A DNA stretch of 64,000 nt from Desertivirga brevis (GTDB lineage Bacteria > Bacteroidota > Bacteroidia > Sphingobacteriales > Sphingobacteriaceae). The position numbers were made by a program, and so were the translations under genes. A model generated the notes under the pieces. That model did no database searches and was not told the origin of the DNA. It saw only the letters and a program-made list of their open reading frames with translations. The stretch lies in NCBI RefSeq assembly GCF_017355835.1, contig NZ_JAFEWF010000006.1, positions 372,001 through 436,000 on the forward strand, given 5' to 3'. Of this stretch, positions 16,177 through 26,981 are shown one piece after another (positions within the stretch are counted from its first letter, which is position 1; each line of letters starts with the position of its first letter).

Positions 16177-19100
16177 CTACTTGATTCCCGCATTATAACT
16201 GCTAATCTCACCTGTGTTGCTACCAATCATTTTGATTGCAGTAATTAGGTCCTCAACTTTAAAAGGTTTACTGATATACTGATTCATTCCTGCTTTAATA
16301 CAAGCTTCCCGGTCTTCTGGCATAGCATTAGCCGTCATGGCAATGATCTCTGGTTGATAGATCGAGTTCTGTCGTATGAACTTTGTAGCCTCCAGTCCAT
16401 CCATTTCAGGCATAAGCATATCCATGAAAATTACATCGTATTCTTTTCTTTCCAGCATCTCTACTGCTTCCTTGCCATTGTTGGCTATTTCTGGCTGATA
16501 CCCAAGTTTATTAAGGACTCTTATTGCCAGCTTTTGATTAATAAGATTATCTTCTGCAATCAAAATATCAAGTGGATAAGTAGAAGCAAGATCCTGCAGG
16601 GCATTGACTTGCTTTGTTTCTGCTACCTGAAGAGCTTCTTTTTCTGGTTTAAGTTCTAACTGTACAATTTTAAATAGTTGTTGCTGTTTAACAGGTTTGC
16701 TTAACACAGAGCTAAATAAATGAGGGTACTTAGACTTGGTTTCATCACCTACAGAACTTAATAAGACTATTGGTATTTCCGGCAACAGCTTTTTTATTTC
16801 TTCCGCAAGTTGAATGCCATCCATTTCCGGCATTTGCATATCGGAGATAATTAGGTTGTAATTTCTGTCTTTAGCTAGTAATTCTAAAGCTTCTTTTCCC
16901 GACAATGCCGTGGTAACCTCCAATTTGCCCCATTCTAACTGCCCTTTCAAGACAGAAAGATTAGTTTTGTTATCATCGATCACTAAAACTCGTTTCCCTT
17001 CGGTATCTCTTCCGAAATTCACATAAGTTTTAACTGAAGAGGTTGCCGGTCTTGTAAGGATATTAAAATAGAAGGTTGTGCCTGCACCAACCTCAGAGCT
17101 AACTCCTATTTCACCACCCATTAGTTTCACTAGTCGTTCACTGATGACCAGTCCCAGTCCTGTACCTCCATACTTTCTTGTTGTAGAGGAGTCGACTTGA
17201 GAAAAGGCCTTAAATAACCTTGAAAGTTTATCGTCAGGGATACCGATACCAGTATCTTTTACTTCAAATCGAATAGATATATTGTTATTCCCAGCATTTT
17301 CCAATTCTACATTTACAAAGACTTCACCCTTGTGGGTAAATTTCATTGCATTACTTACCAGATTAAGCAAAATTTGGCGTATCCTCAGGCTATCGCCCAG
17401 AAGCATCACTGGTAGACGATGATCTATCTTATATACCAGGTCTATACCCAGATCAAAAGCCTTTGTGGCAAAAACGTCCATTACATTTTCTACACATTGG
17501 CAGAGATCAAAATCATGTTGTTCGATTTCCATACTACCCGATTCTATCTTTGAAAAATCGAGGATATCATTAATTACTCCAAGAAGAGCATCTCCGGAAG
17601 TGGTAATAACTTTTACGTATTCCTGCTGTTCGGAATTCAGAGGAGTTTGAGATAAAAGGCCAGCCATACCTATCACCCCGTTCATAGGTGTTCTGATTTC
17701 ATGGCTCATCGTTGCCAGGAAAATACTTTTTGCTTTGTTTGCTTTTTCTGCTTCTTCTGTCTTTTCCTGAAGATCAGAGTTTAGTACCATCAGGTGCTCT
17801 GATTGAGCCTGCATTTCTTCTGTCTGAGCTTGTAATTCTTCAGCCTGGCTCTGCAGTTCTTCGTTCATTGCATGCAGTGCATCCGCCTGTTTTTCCAATT
17901 CTACTGACTTTTCTACTAATTCAGAGGTACGCTCGTTCACCTGTTCTTCAAGGTGCTTTTTCTGTTTTTTAATCGTTGCTAATCTGTACCTGAAGAATGA
18001 ATAAACAGATAAAATAAGGAATAGGATCACTGCGGCTCTAAACCACCATGTTAACCAGAAAGGCGGGGTTATAATGATCTTTAGTTTCACCCCCTTATTA
18101 TTCCAAACCCCATCACTATTTGCTGCCCTTACATGAAGGGTGTAATTTCCAGGATCTAAATTAGTGTAATGTATCTTCCGGTGGTTATTCAGATAGTTCC
18201 ACGCTTTGTCGAATCCCTCCAAACGGTAAGCATAGAGGTTTTTGGAAGGATTACTGAAATCGAGGGCTGATACCTCAAACGAAAAGATATTTTGGTGGTA
18301 AGAAAGAGTTATCTCTTTAGTCTCATAGATCGGCCTTAATAACGGAGAATTTTCCTCTCCAGGAAGGACAGTTTTATTGAAGATCTGGAAATTAGAAATA
18401 ACCACCGGTGGAATGTTCTTGTTAAATCTTATTTGAGATGGATTTATAATATTGCAACCTGAGGTCCCTCCCAGGTAAATTTCACCCGTGCTGGCCCTTA
18501 ATCCTGCACCTGCTTTAAACTCAGCTCCCTGCAGGCCATTAAACACATCATAATTAACTACTTTCCTAGTCTTTGGATTAAGTCTGCAAACACCATTGTT
18601 TGTACTGACCCACAGGTAGCCATAATAGTCTTCTGTAATATAGTTAACAGTGTTATTTGGTAACCCGTCTTCCAAAGTAAAGGTGGTGAATTTCCCAGTT
18701 CCCGGATTGAATAAATTCAATCCTCCCGCAAGTGTACCCACCCACATATTACCTTTTCTATCCTGGTAAAATGACAAAACCACATTTTTGCCCAGGCTGC
18801 TGTTTCCCGGATCGTAATGTTTGAAGCTTTTTGCCGAGGGATTGTAAATACTGACACCAGAAGCAGATCCTATCCAAATGTTTCCTTTCGAATCCTCGAA
18901 AAAGGCCCTGATATAATCGCTGAATACAGAGTTTGAGCCATAGTAATTATTGTAGTCAACTTTATACTTCTTGATCAATCCTGTCTTTGGATCCCGTACA
19001 TTCACGCCACCTCCATTAGTTCCGATCCATACATTTCCTTTACTATCTTCCATTACTGCAAACACAGCCTGGTTGTTTAGCTGATCTGGGCCGGGACCTT

Positions 19101-20481
19101 CTGTAATATGTTGTACCTTCCTGGTAATTACGTTTATCCTGTCAAGGCCTCCCATGTACGAACCCATCCATAGATCGTTGCTTTTTTTACTTCTGGAGAG
19201 ACAAAGGACTGATGAACTACTAATAGAATTTAAGTTGCCCGGAATACTGGTTATGAATTCAAACTTTCTTTCTTTTCTTTTATAATAGTTCAATCCGCCG
19301 CCATCGGTACCGATCCAAATGTTCCCATTCCTTTCCTCTGCAAAAGACGTAACAACATTAAAATTAAGGTTGTAGTAATCATTTGCTTTGTTCTTTAAAC
19401 TCTCAAAAAACGAGATATTCTGATCGTAGATATTTAAACCTCCATCATAGGTAGCTATCCAAATTAAGCCTTTATTATCTGCGTAGATGGCGTTAACTGT
19501 ATAGTTCCTTAGACTGGTAATATCATTCACATCACTTTGGATATGCCGGGCTTTTCCAGTGAGAGGGTCAAACACCTCAAGAGAAGATTGGGTGCCTGCC
19601 CAAAGAATTCCATCGGAAGAAACTGCTAAAGCGGTTAAATGGTCATTTCCAATTGATTCAGGATTGGAAAGATCATTTTTGTAGTATTTATACGAGTGGT
19701 TTTTTATACTAAAGCTGCATAATCCTCCGCCATTCGTTGCCATCCAAAGATTTTGCGCCTTATCTTCCACTATGGCTTTGATAAAACCTGAGCTGTTATT
19801 GCCATTATTACCAGGTTTATTAAGGAATCTTTTAAAATTCTTCCTTACAGGGTTCCATAGGTTTAGCCCGTCTCCCGTGCCGATCCAAACGTTTGATCTG
19901 GAATCCTCAAAAATTGTAGTTATATAATGATTGCTTATGGTCGAAGTGTTATTATTGTCAGGTATGAAGCGGGTAAATTTCCCAGTTTTTCGATCCAATT
20001 GATGAAGTAGCCATTCTGTGCCAACCCAAAGGTTTCCTTTATTATCCTCATAAACGGCTGTTATGTTATTTGAGGCAAGTGACTGTTTATCATCGGCTTT
20101 AGCTTCATAAGTTTTGAATGTTTCTGTTTTTTCGTCGAAGACACTTAAACCCTGGTCTGTACCAACCCAAATGGCACCACGGTTATCCTGGTAAACACAA
20201 CGAATATTGCTCGAGCGAAGCGTTTTAGGGTTTTTTATGCTATTGCGATAAACGGTAAACCTATACCCATCATACCGATTAAGTCCATCTTGAGTGCCAA
20301 ACCACATAAAGCCTGAGCGATCTTTCATTATGCAAGTCACCGTGTTTTGAGATAACCCTTCCATAGTTGAAAGATGTCTAAAGTATACGCCGTTCCATTG
20401 GGCGAAAACACCTGAAGTTAAAAGAAGGAACACGGAGATAAGGCAAATAAGAAATAACCTTCTCGCGGAATTATCACTCAT
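16177..20481 (-). CDS. Propeller hybrid histidine kinase with two receiver domains and no DNA-binding domain
   Basis: A 1434-residue membrane sensor. Signal peptide 1-27; two-component-regulator propeller repeats (about 30-700, recurring GxxWxGT-type blades forming two propellers); Y_Y_Y domain (about 715-790); one membrane span (about 798-822); a Q/E-rich coiled coil (825-905); HisKA with H927 in TMSHEIRTP; HATPase with [10 protein letters not shown]; receiver 1 with D1214; receiver 2 with D1354 in [11 protein letters not shown]. Unlike an HTCS it ends after receiver 2 without an AraC domain, so output must go through another protein. It is divergent from the SusC gene at 20929 and probably senses the same glycan. 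Confidence 0.93.
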   Translation of the reverse strand: MSDNSARRLFLICLISVFLLLTSGVFAQWNGVYFRHLSTMEGLSQNTVTCIMKDRSGFMWFGTQDGLNRYDGYRFTVYRNSIKNPKTLRSSNIRCVYQDNRGAIWVGTDQGLSVFDEKTETFKTYEAKADDKQSLASNNITAVYEDNKGNLWVGTEWLLHQLDRKTGKFTRFIPDNNNTSTISNHYITTIFEDSRSNVWIGTGDGLNLWNPVRKNFKRFLNKPGNNGNNSSGFIKAIVEDKAQNLWMATNGGGLCSFSIKNHSYKYYKNDLSNPESIGNDHLTALAVSSDGILWAGTQSSLEVFDPLTGKARHIQSDVNDITSLRNYTVNAIYADNKGLIWIATYDGGLNIYDQNISFFESLKNKANDYYNLNFNVVTSFAEERNGNIWIGTDGGGLNYYKRKERKFEFITSIPGNLNSISSSSVLCLSRSKKSNDLWMGSYMGGLDRINVITRKVQHITEGPGPDQLNNQAVFAVMEDSKGNVWIGTNGGGVNVRDPKTGLIKKYKVDYNNYYGSNSVFSDYIRAFFEDSKGNIWIGSASGVSIYNPSAKSFKHYDPGNSSLGKNVVLSFYQDRKGNMWVGTLAGGLNLFNPGTGKFTTFTLEDGLPNNTVNYITEDYYGYLWVSTNNGVCRLNPKTRKVVNYDVFNGLQGAEFKAGAGLRASTGEIYLGGTSGCNIINPSQIRFNKNIPPVVISNFQIFNKTVLPGEENSPLLRPIYETKEITLSYHQNIFSFEVSALDFSNPSKNLYAYRLEGFDKAWNYLNNHRKIHYTNLDPGNYTLHVRAANSDGVWNNKGVKLKIIITPPFWLTWWFRAAVILFLILSVYSFFRYRLATIKKQKKHLEEQVNERTSELVEKSVELEKQADALHAMNEELQSQAEELQAQTEEMQAQSEHLMVLNSDLQEKTEEAEKANKAKSIFLATMSHEIRTPMNGVIGMAGLLSQTPLNSEQQEYVKVITTSGDALLGVINDILDFSKIESGSMEIEQHDFDLCQCVENVMDVFATKAFDLGIDLVYKIDHRLPVMLLGDSLRIRQILLNLVSNAMKFTHKGEVFVNVELENAGNNNISIRFEVKDTGIGIPDDKLSRLFKAFSQVDSSTTRKYGGTGLGLVISERLVKLMGGEIGVSSEVGAGTTFYFNILTRPATSSVKTYVNFGRDTEGKRVLVIDDNKTNLSVLKGQLEWGKLEVTTALSGKEALELLAKDRNYNLIISDMQMPEMDGIQLAEEIKKLLPEIPIVLLSSVGDETKSKYPHLFSSVLSKPVKQQQLFKIVQLELKPEKEALQVAETKQVNALQDLASTYPLDILIAEDNLINQKLAIRVLNKLGYQPEIANNGKEAVEMLERKEYDVIFMDMLMPEMDGLEATKFIRQNSIYQPEIIAMTANAMPEDREACIKAGMNQYISKPFKVEDLITAIKMIGSNTGEISSYNAGIK

Positions 20482-20928
20482 CGTTTCTGTTGAATTAGCT
20501 ATTGTTATAAAGCTTATGGATTAGAGGAGGGAATTAATACAGTACACACCATAAATAGTACACCCGGTCCTTATACTCGAAAGTGGAAAAAACGTTTCAC
20601 CGGTATTGTAATTTATTGTATTCAAAAATAACTCATGTAAACTTCTTGTTAATAAACAGTTATCGTATTAGTTTCTGGAAGGATGGAGCTTTTGGACTTA
20701 AAGTATAGAAGAATTAGTTAGCTAAACCAGCCCTGGAATAGATATTAATTCCACATCAGGGAATTTAAACAGCTAAAAGCTATTACAGGAAAATATTTTT
20801 TTAATGCAACTAAGAACTTAAACATGAAGTATACACACCCTATTGGGAGGGGAAGATGCTGCAATTATTCACTGCAAAATCCAAAATTTTCAATTAAAAT
20901 TTGAATATGCCACTGGGGCTGTCAGGAA
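20482..20928. promoter_or_regulatory. Divergent control region between kinase and SusC genes
   Basis: A 447-base AT-rich spacer with no gene. AGTACACACC (20541-20550) and AGTACACCCG (20557-20566) are direct repeats 16 bases apart; a related AGTATACACACC lies near 20828-20839. No convincing TAnnTTTG promoter was found for either gene, which would fit activator-dependent transcription. Confidence 0.35.
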
Positions 20929-23900
20929 ATGGAATTAATGATAAGAAGCTGCACTGTTAGAAAATACCTTAACCTTTTATTTGTTCTTTGGCTTTGGCTT
21001 TATCCCAGTACTTTAACTTACGCTCAAAATAAAGTTACGGGTAGTGTTGTTGATGCTGCTACCAATAATGTTCTGCCCGGAGCTTCGGTAAAAATTAAAG
21101 GCTCTACCTCAGGAATTAGTACCGATATGCATGGACGGTTCTCTATTAGTGCCAGGGAAGGCGATGTTTTGATCGTAACAATGGTTGGCTTTGCACCTGT
21201 TGAGATTGAGATAGGAACTTTTGTGCCGCTCAAAGTGGAACTGAAACAAGATGTTACAGTCTTGCGGGATGTTATCGTCGGCGTGGGTTATGGAACAATG
21301 AAAAAGACAGATCTAAGCAGTTCGCAGGTCAGTATCGGAGCCAATGAAGTTCGTCGCACTGTTAATACTACTATAGAACAGGCAATCCAGGGAAGGGCAG
21401 CAAACGTTTATGTTACCTCAAATAGTGGTCAGCCAGGGGCCGCACCCTCTGTAATTTTCAGAGGCTTTAACTCAATTTCCGGCAATAATCAACCTTTATA
21501 TGTAGTAGATGGAGTTCAATTTAAACCAGATGACGGGGATGGAACCTCAAATCTGCTTGCCGGTATAAACCCGGATGATGTCGAAACAATTAACTTGTTG
21601 CAGGGGCCATCTGCAACATCTGTATATGGAGCTTCGGGAGCAGCCGGAGTGGTTGTGATCACCACTAAACGGGGTAAAGCCGGAGCAACCAACGTTGCGT
21701 TTAATTCACTTTATACAATTCAAGATGAGCCTAAGCTGATTCGTGTAATGAACCTTAAACAGTGGGCTGAATATCAGAACGAATATGCAAAAGCGAATTA
21801 CGGCCCCGCTGATCCTTATCTTGCCGATCCATCTATTCTGGGTGAAGGAACCAACTGGCAGGACGCCCTTTTCAGAAAAACCCTACTCAGGAAAAGTACG
21901 TTCTCCTTAAGTGGCGGTAATGAACAGACTACGTTTTATTTTTCGGGAGAGTATTTTAACCAGGAAGGTGTCGCTAAAGGGTCTGGCTTCAATCGATATT
22001 CGGTGAAATTGAACCTTGATAATCAGGCAAAACTATGGTTGAAAGTAGGAGCGAGTTTAGGGCTAAACAGGACGAGGGAAAAACTGAATATTTCAGAGAG
22101 CGAAATATTAAAAATTGCTATCAGTCAGAATCCGTCAATACCATTGAAAAATGCAGATGGATCATGGGGCGGGCCAGATGTACAGCAATATCAACAGACC
22201 AATCCAGTTGCCCTTGCCGAAATAAATGACAATACTAATGTAAGGAAAGCTGCTTTGGCCAGTGCCTATGCGGATATCAACTTTTCAAAGAAATTCGTTT
22301 TTCATAACGAATTAAATGGCAGGTATGATCAGCTGGGTAATTATCGATTTAATCCTTCTTACAGATTTGGCGGGTATGAAAACCCAATAACCAGGTCGTC
22401 CCGGTCAAATACCAATAATTTTTGGTATAGTTTTCACAGCAGACTTGAATATAAAAATGCTTTTAAGAAGCATTCTATAACAGGGATGCTAGCTCATGAG
22501 TTTCAGGAAAATGGATACGATGGGGTTAGTGGCTCGCGATCCAAGTTTGTAAATAACGAGGTTCAGGAATTAAATGGCGGTGATGCCTCTACGGCAGTAG
22601 CCAACAGCTCCAGGGGTAGCGGAGCGAGGGAATCTTACTTTGGCCGGATCAATTATGTTTATAATGATAAATACATAGCGCAGTTTACCTACCGTGCCGA
22701 CGGCTCTTCTGCTTTTGGTGCCGATAATCGCTGGGGATATTTTCCGGCAGGTTCGATTGCCTGGAGAATTTCGAGAGAAAACTTTATGAAAGATATTCCG
22801 CACCTGGATGAATTGAAATTACGGGCGGAATATGGGGTTTCAGGGAACTCGAATATTTGGGGACCGGGCTACTATGGTTCTCTTTCTGCAGTTCCTACAC
22901 CATGGGGCACAGGATTTCTTGCTTCAAATTTCCCAAACCCTGAGCTTCGCTGGGAGGCTTCTAAAACCTGGAACGCCGGCTTTGACCTTCATATGTTTAG
23001 AAACAGACTTGAAATTATCGCTGATTTTTATCTCAAGGATATTGACCATCTGCTCACTAAAAACCAGTATCCATATTATTCAGGTGGAGATGTTGATTAC
23101 TCCCCAGGATATATTGATTTTCCCTGGACCAATATTGGTTCTATGAGGAATAGGGGGTTCGGGATAACGGTTAACTCTGTAAACCTGGTGAGAAAAAATA
23201 TTACCTGGAAAACCAGCGCTAATGTCTCGGTTGACCGCAATAAGGTTACAAGCTTATATTCTGATAAGGGAATATGGGCAAACCTGGGTTCTCTACGGGC
23301 AATTACACAGGTAGGTATGCCTGCAGGTTTATTTAACGGCTATTTGGCAGAAGGTTTATTCCAAAATCTCAATGAGGTGCAAATGCATGCACTTCAAACA
23401 GAGAATTCTGTTAAGGCGCACAGAGATGGGACTTGGGTAGGGGATATCATCTTCAAAGACCTGAATAACGACGGGGTTATTGATGAAAAGGATAGGACTA
23501 TCATTGGTAACCCATGGCCTAAATTCACTCTTGGGTTCAACAACTCAATAGGCTACAAGAACTTTGATCTAAACTTGTTCTTCACTGGCAGTTTCGGAAA
23601 TGATCTTTACAATTACAATAGAAATCTTAACGAAATTCCTGCATCACAAGGTACAAGCAATAATTATTACGCTTCATCATACAACTTTGCCAGACCCAGT
23701 AGCTATAATTTAAATGATTCGGATGTCCATTTACTGAATTCAGGGAATAGGATTCCTCGACTTGCTGGCGGAAATGGAAACAGCAGGGCAAATACCTGGT
23801 ATGTAGAGGACGGGTCATATGTCCGCTTAAAGAACATTGCCTTAAGTTATAAGTTCTCAAAGTCAATGCTTGAAAAAACACGAGTGATAAGTGGTCTTAC

Positions 23901-24063
23901 TGCCACCTTTAACATTCAGAACGCCTTTACTATTACTAAATACACAGGCTATGATCCAGAGGTGGGACTAAGTCCCTATAATGGAACTTTCCTGATAGGA
24001 GCAGACCAAGGCAGGTATCCTTCTACCCGCATGTATACGTTCAATTTAACTGCAAATTTTTAA
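20929..24063 (+). CDS. SusC/RagA-family TonB-dependent outer-membrane glycan transporter (locus 1)
   Basis: A 1044-residue outer-membrane protein. Signal peptide (about 1-33, ending LTYAQ), carboxypeptidase-D regulatory-like domain (36-115), plug domain (about 120-250; GVGYGTMKKTDLSSSQVS near its start, LYVVDGVQF inside) and a long beta-barrel ending in FNLTANF with the terminal phenylalanine typical of barrel proteins. With SusD it imports oligosaccharides into the periplasm. It is first in an operon with SusD (6-base gap), a surface glycan-binding protein and a GH74 enzyme, which point to xyloglucan or a related beta-glucan. A start at 20938 is also possible. Confidence 0.95.
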   Translation: MELMIRSCTVRKYLNLLFVLWLWLYPSTLTYAQNKVTGSVVDAATNNVLPGASVKIKGSTSGISTDMHGRFSISAREGDVLIVTMVGFAPVEIEIGTFVPLKVELKQDVTVLRDVIVGVGYGTMKKTDLSSSQVSIGANEVRRTVNTTIEQAIQGRAANVYVTSNSGQPGAAPSVIFRGFNSISGNNQPLYVVDGVQFKPDDGDGTSNLLAGINPDDVETINLLQGPSATSVYGASGAAGVVVITTKRGKAGATNVAFNSLYTIQDEPKLIRVMNLKQWAEYQNEYAKANYGPADPYLADPSILGEGTNWQDALFRKTLLRKSTFSLSGGNEQTTFYFSGEYFNQEGVAKGSGFNRYSVKLNLDNQAKLWLKVGASLGLNRTREKLNISESEILKIAISQNPSIPLKNADGSWGGPDVQQYQQTNPVALAEINDNTNVRKAALASAYADINFSKKFVFHNELNGRYDQLGNYRFNPSYRFGGYENPITRSSRSNTNNFWYSFHSRLEYKNAFKKHSITGMLAHEFQENGYDGVSGSRSKFVNNEVQELNGGDASTAVANSSRGSGARESYFGRINYVYNDKYIAQFTYRADGSSAFGADNRWGYFPAGSIAWRISRENFMKDIPHLDELKLRAEYGVSGNSNIWGPGYYGSLSAVPTPWGTGFLASNFPNPELRWEASKTWNAGFDLHMFRNRLEIIADFYLKDIDHLLTKNQYPYYSGGDVDYSPGYIDFPWTNIGSMRNRGFGITVNSVNLVRKNITWKTSANVSVDRNKVTSLYSDKGIWANLGSLRAITQVGMPAGLFNGYLAEGLFQNLNEVQMHALQTENSVKAHRDGTWVGDIIFKDLNNDGVIDEKDRTIIGNPWPKFTLGFNNSIGYKNFDLNLFFTGSFGNDLYNYNRNLNEIPASQGTSNNYYASSYNFARPSSYNLNDSDVHLLNSGNRIPRLAGGNGNSRANTWYVEDGSYVRLKNIALSYKFSKSMLEKTRVISGLTATFNIQNAFTITKYTGYDPEVGLSPYNGTFLIGADQGRYPSTRMYTFNLTANF

Positions 24064-24069
24064 TAGCTA

Positions 24070-25695
24070 ATGAAAGAGATATCTAAAATAATTATTCTTT
24101 CGGCTCTTTTATTTGTTGTTCAGGCTTGTAAGAAAGACTTTCTTGAACGACCGCCAGTTGATACACTTACCGACGGAGTATTTTATAAAACTGAATCTGA
24201 AATATTGGCCGCCACAGCACCCCTTTATAACATTGTTTGGTTTGATTATAACGATAAGGCAGCACTTGCGATCGGAGATGCCCGAGGTGGAAATATGGTT
24301 TCCAATGACCGTTCTGCCTTTTACAAATTCAATGTGTCGTCAACCGATCAGACAACTCTGCTTCCCGCCTATAAAGCTTTCTATAAGATTATCGGTCAGA
24401 GCAACCTGATTATACAAAATATTAACCGGTATGCGTTAAATGCCCCCGAAGCGGCTAAAAAAGCCGGGATAGCAGAAGCGAAGTTTATGCGTGCGCTCGC
24501 TTACTACTATTTAGTAATGAACTGGGGTGAAATACCGGTGATCTACAATAATTCTATCCAATTAAGTGATAAGAATATCAGACGAAATACAAAAGAAAGT
24601 ATTTGGGCTTTTATAATCCGGGATCTTCGTTATAGCGCTGAAAATTTGCCCCCTGTGCAATCCCAGCAGGGCAGACTCACCAAATATTCAGCTGAAGGGA
24701 TGTTGGCAAAAATGTATCTGACTCGATCCGGACTCGGCAGAACTAAAGGAAACAGGAATCAAAGTGATTTAGACAGTGCCAGGATTTATTCGGCTGATGT
24801 AATAAAAAACAGTGGTTGTGAACTGTTGCCGAATTATGGTGATCTATTTAAAAGTGCCAACAATAACAGTTCAAAGAATAATAAAGAAAGCCTTTTTGCT
24901 CTTCAATGGATGAATGCCTCAGAGCCATGGGGAATCAATAATTCATTCCAGGCATATATGGCGTTCAGTCCGGATATCACTGGTACCGGTGATGGGTGGG
25001 GTACCGCACATGGGGCATCAGCTAACCTGATCAAATATTTTGTAACAGAACATCCCGAAGACTCTGTGAGACGTAAAGAAACGTTTATGTTCCCGGAAGA
25101 CCTGTATGCCGAGCTAAACAAAAAAGCAGGGGGAACAAGGTTTACTAAAACTGATGTGGCAAACGTAAAAAAGTATATCATTGGCACTCCGGATGACAAC
25201 GGAGGGAAAGGACTTTTCATGACTGCCTATATTAATACTTACATGTTACGATTGGCCGAGGTTTACCTGATCTACGCAGAAGCAATACTTGGTAATTCCA
25301 CAACCACCAATAATTCCGAAGCGCTGAACTATTATAACCAGGTGCGCGCCAGGGCGAAAATGCCAGTAAAAAGCCAGATCTCATTTACAGATATTTTTTG
25401 GGAAAAAAGGATTGAAACGCTGATGGAAGGTACAGCATGGTACGAGATTGTGCGATGGTACTATTTCGACAAGACAGGAGCCCTCGAATATATTAGTAAA
25501 CAGGATAAAGGTTCTTATACCATTAACTATAATCATGGGACTCAGCCCAGAAGCTATACGGCTACTTATAATAGTGAGTATTATTCAGCAACGAATAAAA
25601 ATTTTGAACTTCCTATCCCTGAATTAGAGATGGCTAATGCCCCTTCGCTGCGATTAGATCCGGTTCCTTTCGATTTAAATAAATTATCAGACTGA
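24070..25695 (+). CDS. SusD/RagB-family surface glycan-binding lipoprotein (locus 1)
   Basis: A 541-residue lipoprotein, lipobox VVQAC with C20. TPR-like helices in the N-terminal half (AKFMRALAYYYLVMNWGEIP is the usual SusD hallmark near residue 140) and the typical C-terminal segment with the MLRLAEVYLIYAEA block (about 392-405). It caps the SusC barrel at the cell surface and binds the incoming glycan. It lies 6 bases after SusC and 16 before the next gene. Confidence 0.95.
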   Translation: MKEISKIIILSALLFVVQACKKDFLERPPVDTLTDGVFYKTESEILAATAPLYNIVWFDYNDKAALAIGDARGGNMVSNDRSAFYKFNVSSTDQTTLLPAYKAFYKIIGQSNLIIQNINRYALNAPEAAKKAGIAEAKFMRALAYYYLVMNWGEIPVIYNNSIQLSDKNIRRNTKESIWAFIIRDLRYSAENLPPVQSQQGRLTKYSAEGMLAKMYLTRSGLGRTKGNRNQSDLDSARIYSADVIKNSGCELLPNYGDLFKSANNNSSKNNKESLFALQWMNASEPWGINNSFQAYMAFSPDITGTGDGWGTAHGASANLIKYFVTEHPEDSVRRKETFMFPEDLYAELNKKAGGTRFTKTDVANVKKYIIGTPDDNGGKGLFMTAYINTYMLRLAEVYLIYAEAILGNSTTTNNSEALNYYNQVRARAKMPVKSQISFTDIFWEKRIETLMEGTAWYEIVRWYYFDKTGALEYISKQDKGSYTINYNHGTQPRSYTATYNSEYYSATNKNFELPIPELEMANAPSLRLDPVPFDLNKLSD

Positions 25696-25711
25696 TAAGT
25701 TTCTGCATAAA

Positions 25712-26953
25712 ATGACAAAAAGACTTTTTAATACTGCTCTCCGGTTATTATTCCTGTTGTTGATTGCAGTCCAATGCCTATTGCTTCCTTCATGTGTGAA
25801 AGAAAAGGAAATAGTATTCTCAGGTGTGCCGGAAATAACCGGCGTAAGAATGGTAGATCCAGCAAAAAAGGATAGTACTTTTAGGCAGGCGGTACCCGGC
25901 AGTTTGATTGTTATTGAAGGCAAAAATTTAGGGGGAGCGAAATCAATTTATTTTAATGATTACCCAGCCCTCTTCAATCCCAATTATAATACCCCTGAAC
26001 ATATAATCATTACAATTCCAGCGGGTGCACCTACAGAAGCCACAAAAAGTGACGTCAAAAGCCAAATTAAGGTTGTTACAACACACGGAGAAACAACCTT
26101 CTCCTTTACTCTGGCAGCTCCTACGCCAGTCATTTATTCTGTATCTAATGAAAATGCTATCTCAGGCTCATCCATTACCCTTAAGGGGGCCAATTTGTAC
26201 TTGCCGGAGAAAATAGTATTTCCTGGGGGTATCGAAGTGACTACAGGGATTGTTACAAGTCCGGACGCCCAGACAGTTAAGGTGACCGTTCCGGCTGGCG
26301 TCAGTAAAGCCGGACCGTTAGTATTTATTAACAGGTTTGGAACAACCACTTCAAAAGGTATTTTTAATGATCGTGTTACAGGCGTTCTGGATGACGCCGA
26401 TGCAATTAATAATTTTTCCTGGGGCGCAGAAAAAACAGCTGATGCAACTCTTTTTCCCGGAGCCCTTGGCAGTTATTACAGAATGACCTTTAGCAATGTT
26501 TCAGCTTATAACTGGAATTGGTGGGAGTCAGGACGTTCAATCAACCTGAACTCCATCACCTGGCCAGTAGACAGGTCTGGAAGTGTGAGTGATTATGCTC
26601 TAAAGTTTGAAATCTTCGTAAAACAGGGCTGGAGTGGTGGAACCATCTTGATCCGGAATGAGGGGTCTTGGAAATATACTATCCGCTATGCTCCATGGAA
26701 GATGGATGCGAGTACCAGCAAAGAGTTTAAAACCGACTCATGGCTAACCGTTACCCTTCCATTAACAGAATTTCGCCTTAAAGCGGATAATATTGATGGC
26801 TCCGGAGCTTCTGCTGTAAGGATTTCTGATCTTGTTGGTGATACCGATATGAAAAGAGAATTAGGAATAATGTTTATCAATGATGGACCGGCTGCGGTAG
26901 CATCGTTTGATGCTGCAATAGATAATATAAGGATTGTAAGGAAGGAGAATTGA
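25712..26953 (+). CDS. Surface glycan-binding lipoprotein with IPT/TIG domains (SGBP-like)
   Basis: A 413-residue lipoprotein; lipobox-like LLPSC (C28). Two immunoglobulin-like TIG domains (about 38-130 and 130-215; PGSLIVIEGKNLGG and SGSSITLKGANL are their hallmark strands) carry a C-terminal beta-sandwich (about 220-413) with many aromatic residues (WNWWESGR, GWSGG, WKYTIRY) suited to glycan binding. This layout matches proteins in the SusE/SGBP position of xyloglucan and beta-glucan loci. Same operon as SusC and SusD. Confidence 0.85.
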   Translation: MTKRLFNTALRLLFLLLIAVQCLLLPSCVKEKEIVFSGVPEITGVRMVDPAKKDSTFRQAVPGSLIVIEGKNLGGAKSIYFNDYPALFNPNYNTPEHIIITIPAGAPTEATKSDVKSQIKVVTTHGETTFSFTLAAPTPVIYSVSNENAISGSSITLKGANLYLPEKIVFPGGIEVTTGIVTSPDAQTVKVTVPAGVSKAGPLVFINRFGTTTSKGIFNDRVTGVLDDADAINNFSWGAEKTADATLFPGALGSYYRMTFSNVSAYNWNWWESGRSINLNSITWPVDRSGSVSDYALKFEIFVKQGWSGGTILIRNEGSWKYTIRYAPWKMDASTSKEFKTDSWLTVTLPLTEFRLKADNIDGSGASAVRISDLVGDTDMKRELGIMFINDGPAAVASFDAAIDNIRIVRKEN

Positions 26954-26981
26954 GATCAATTACCAGGAAAAACCGGAACAC

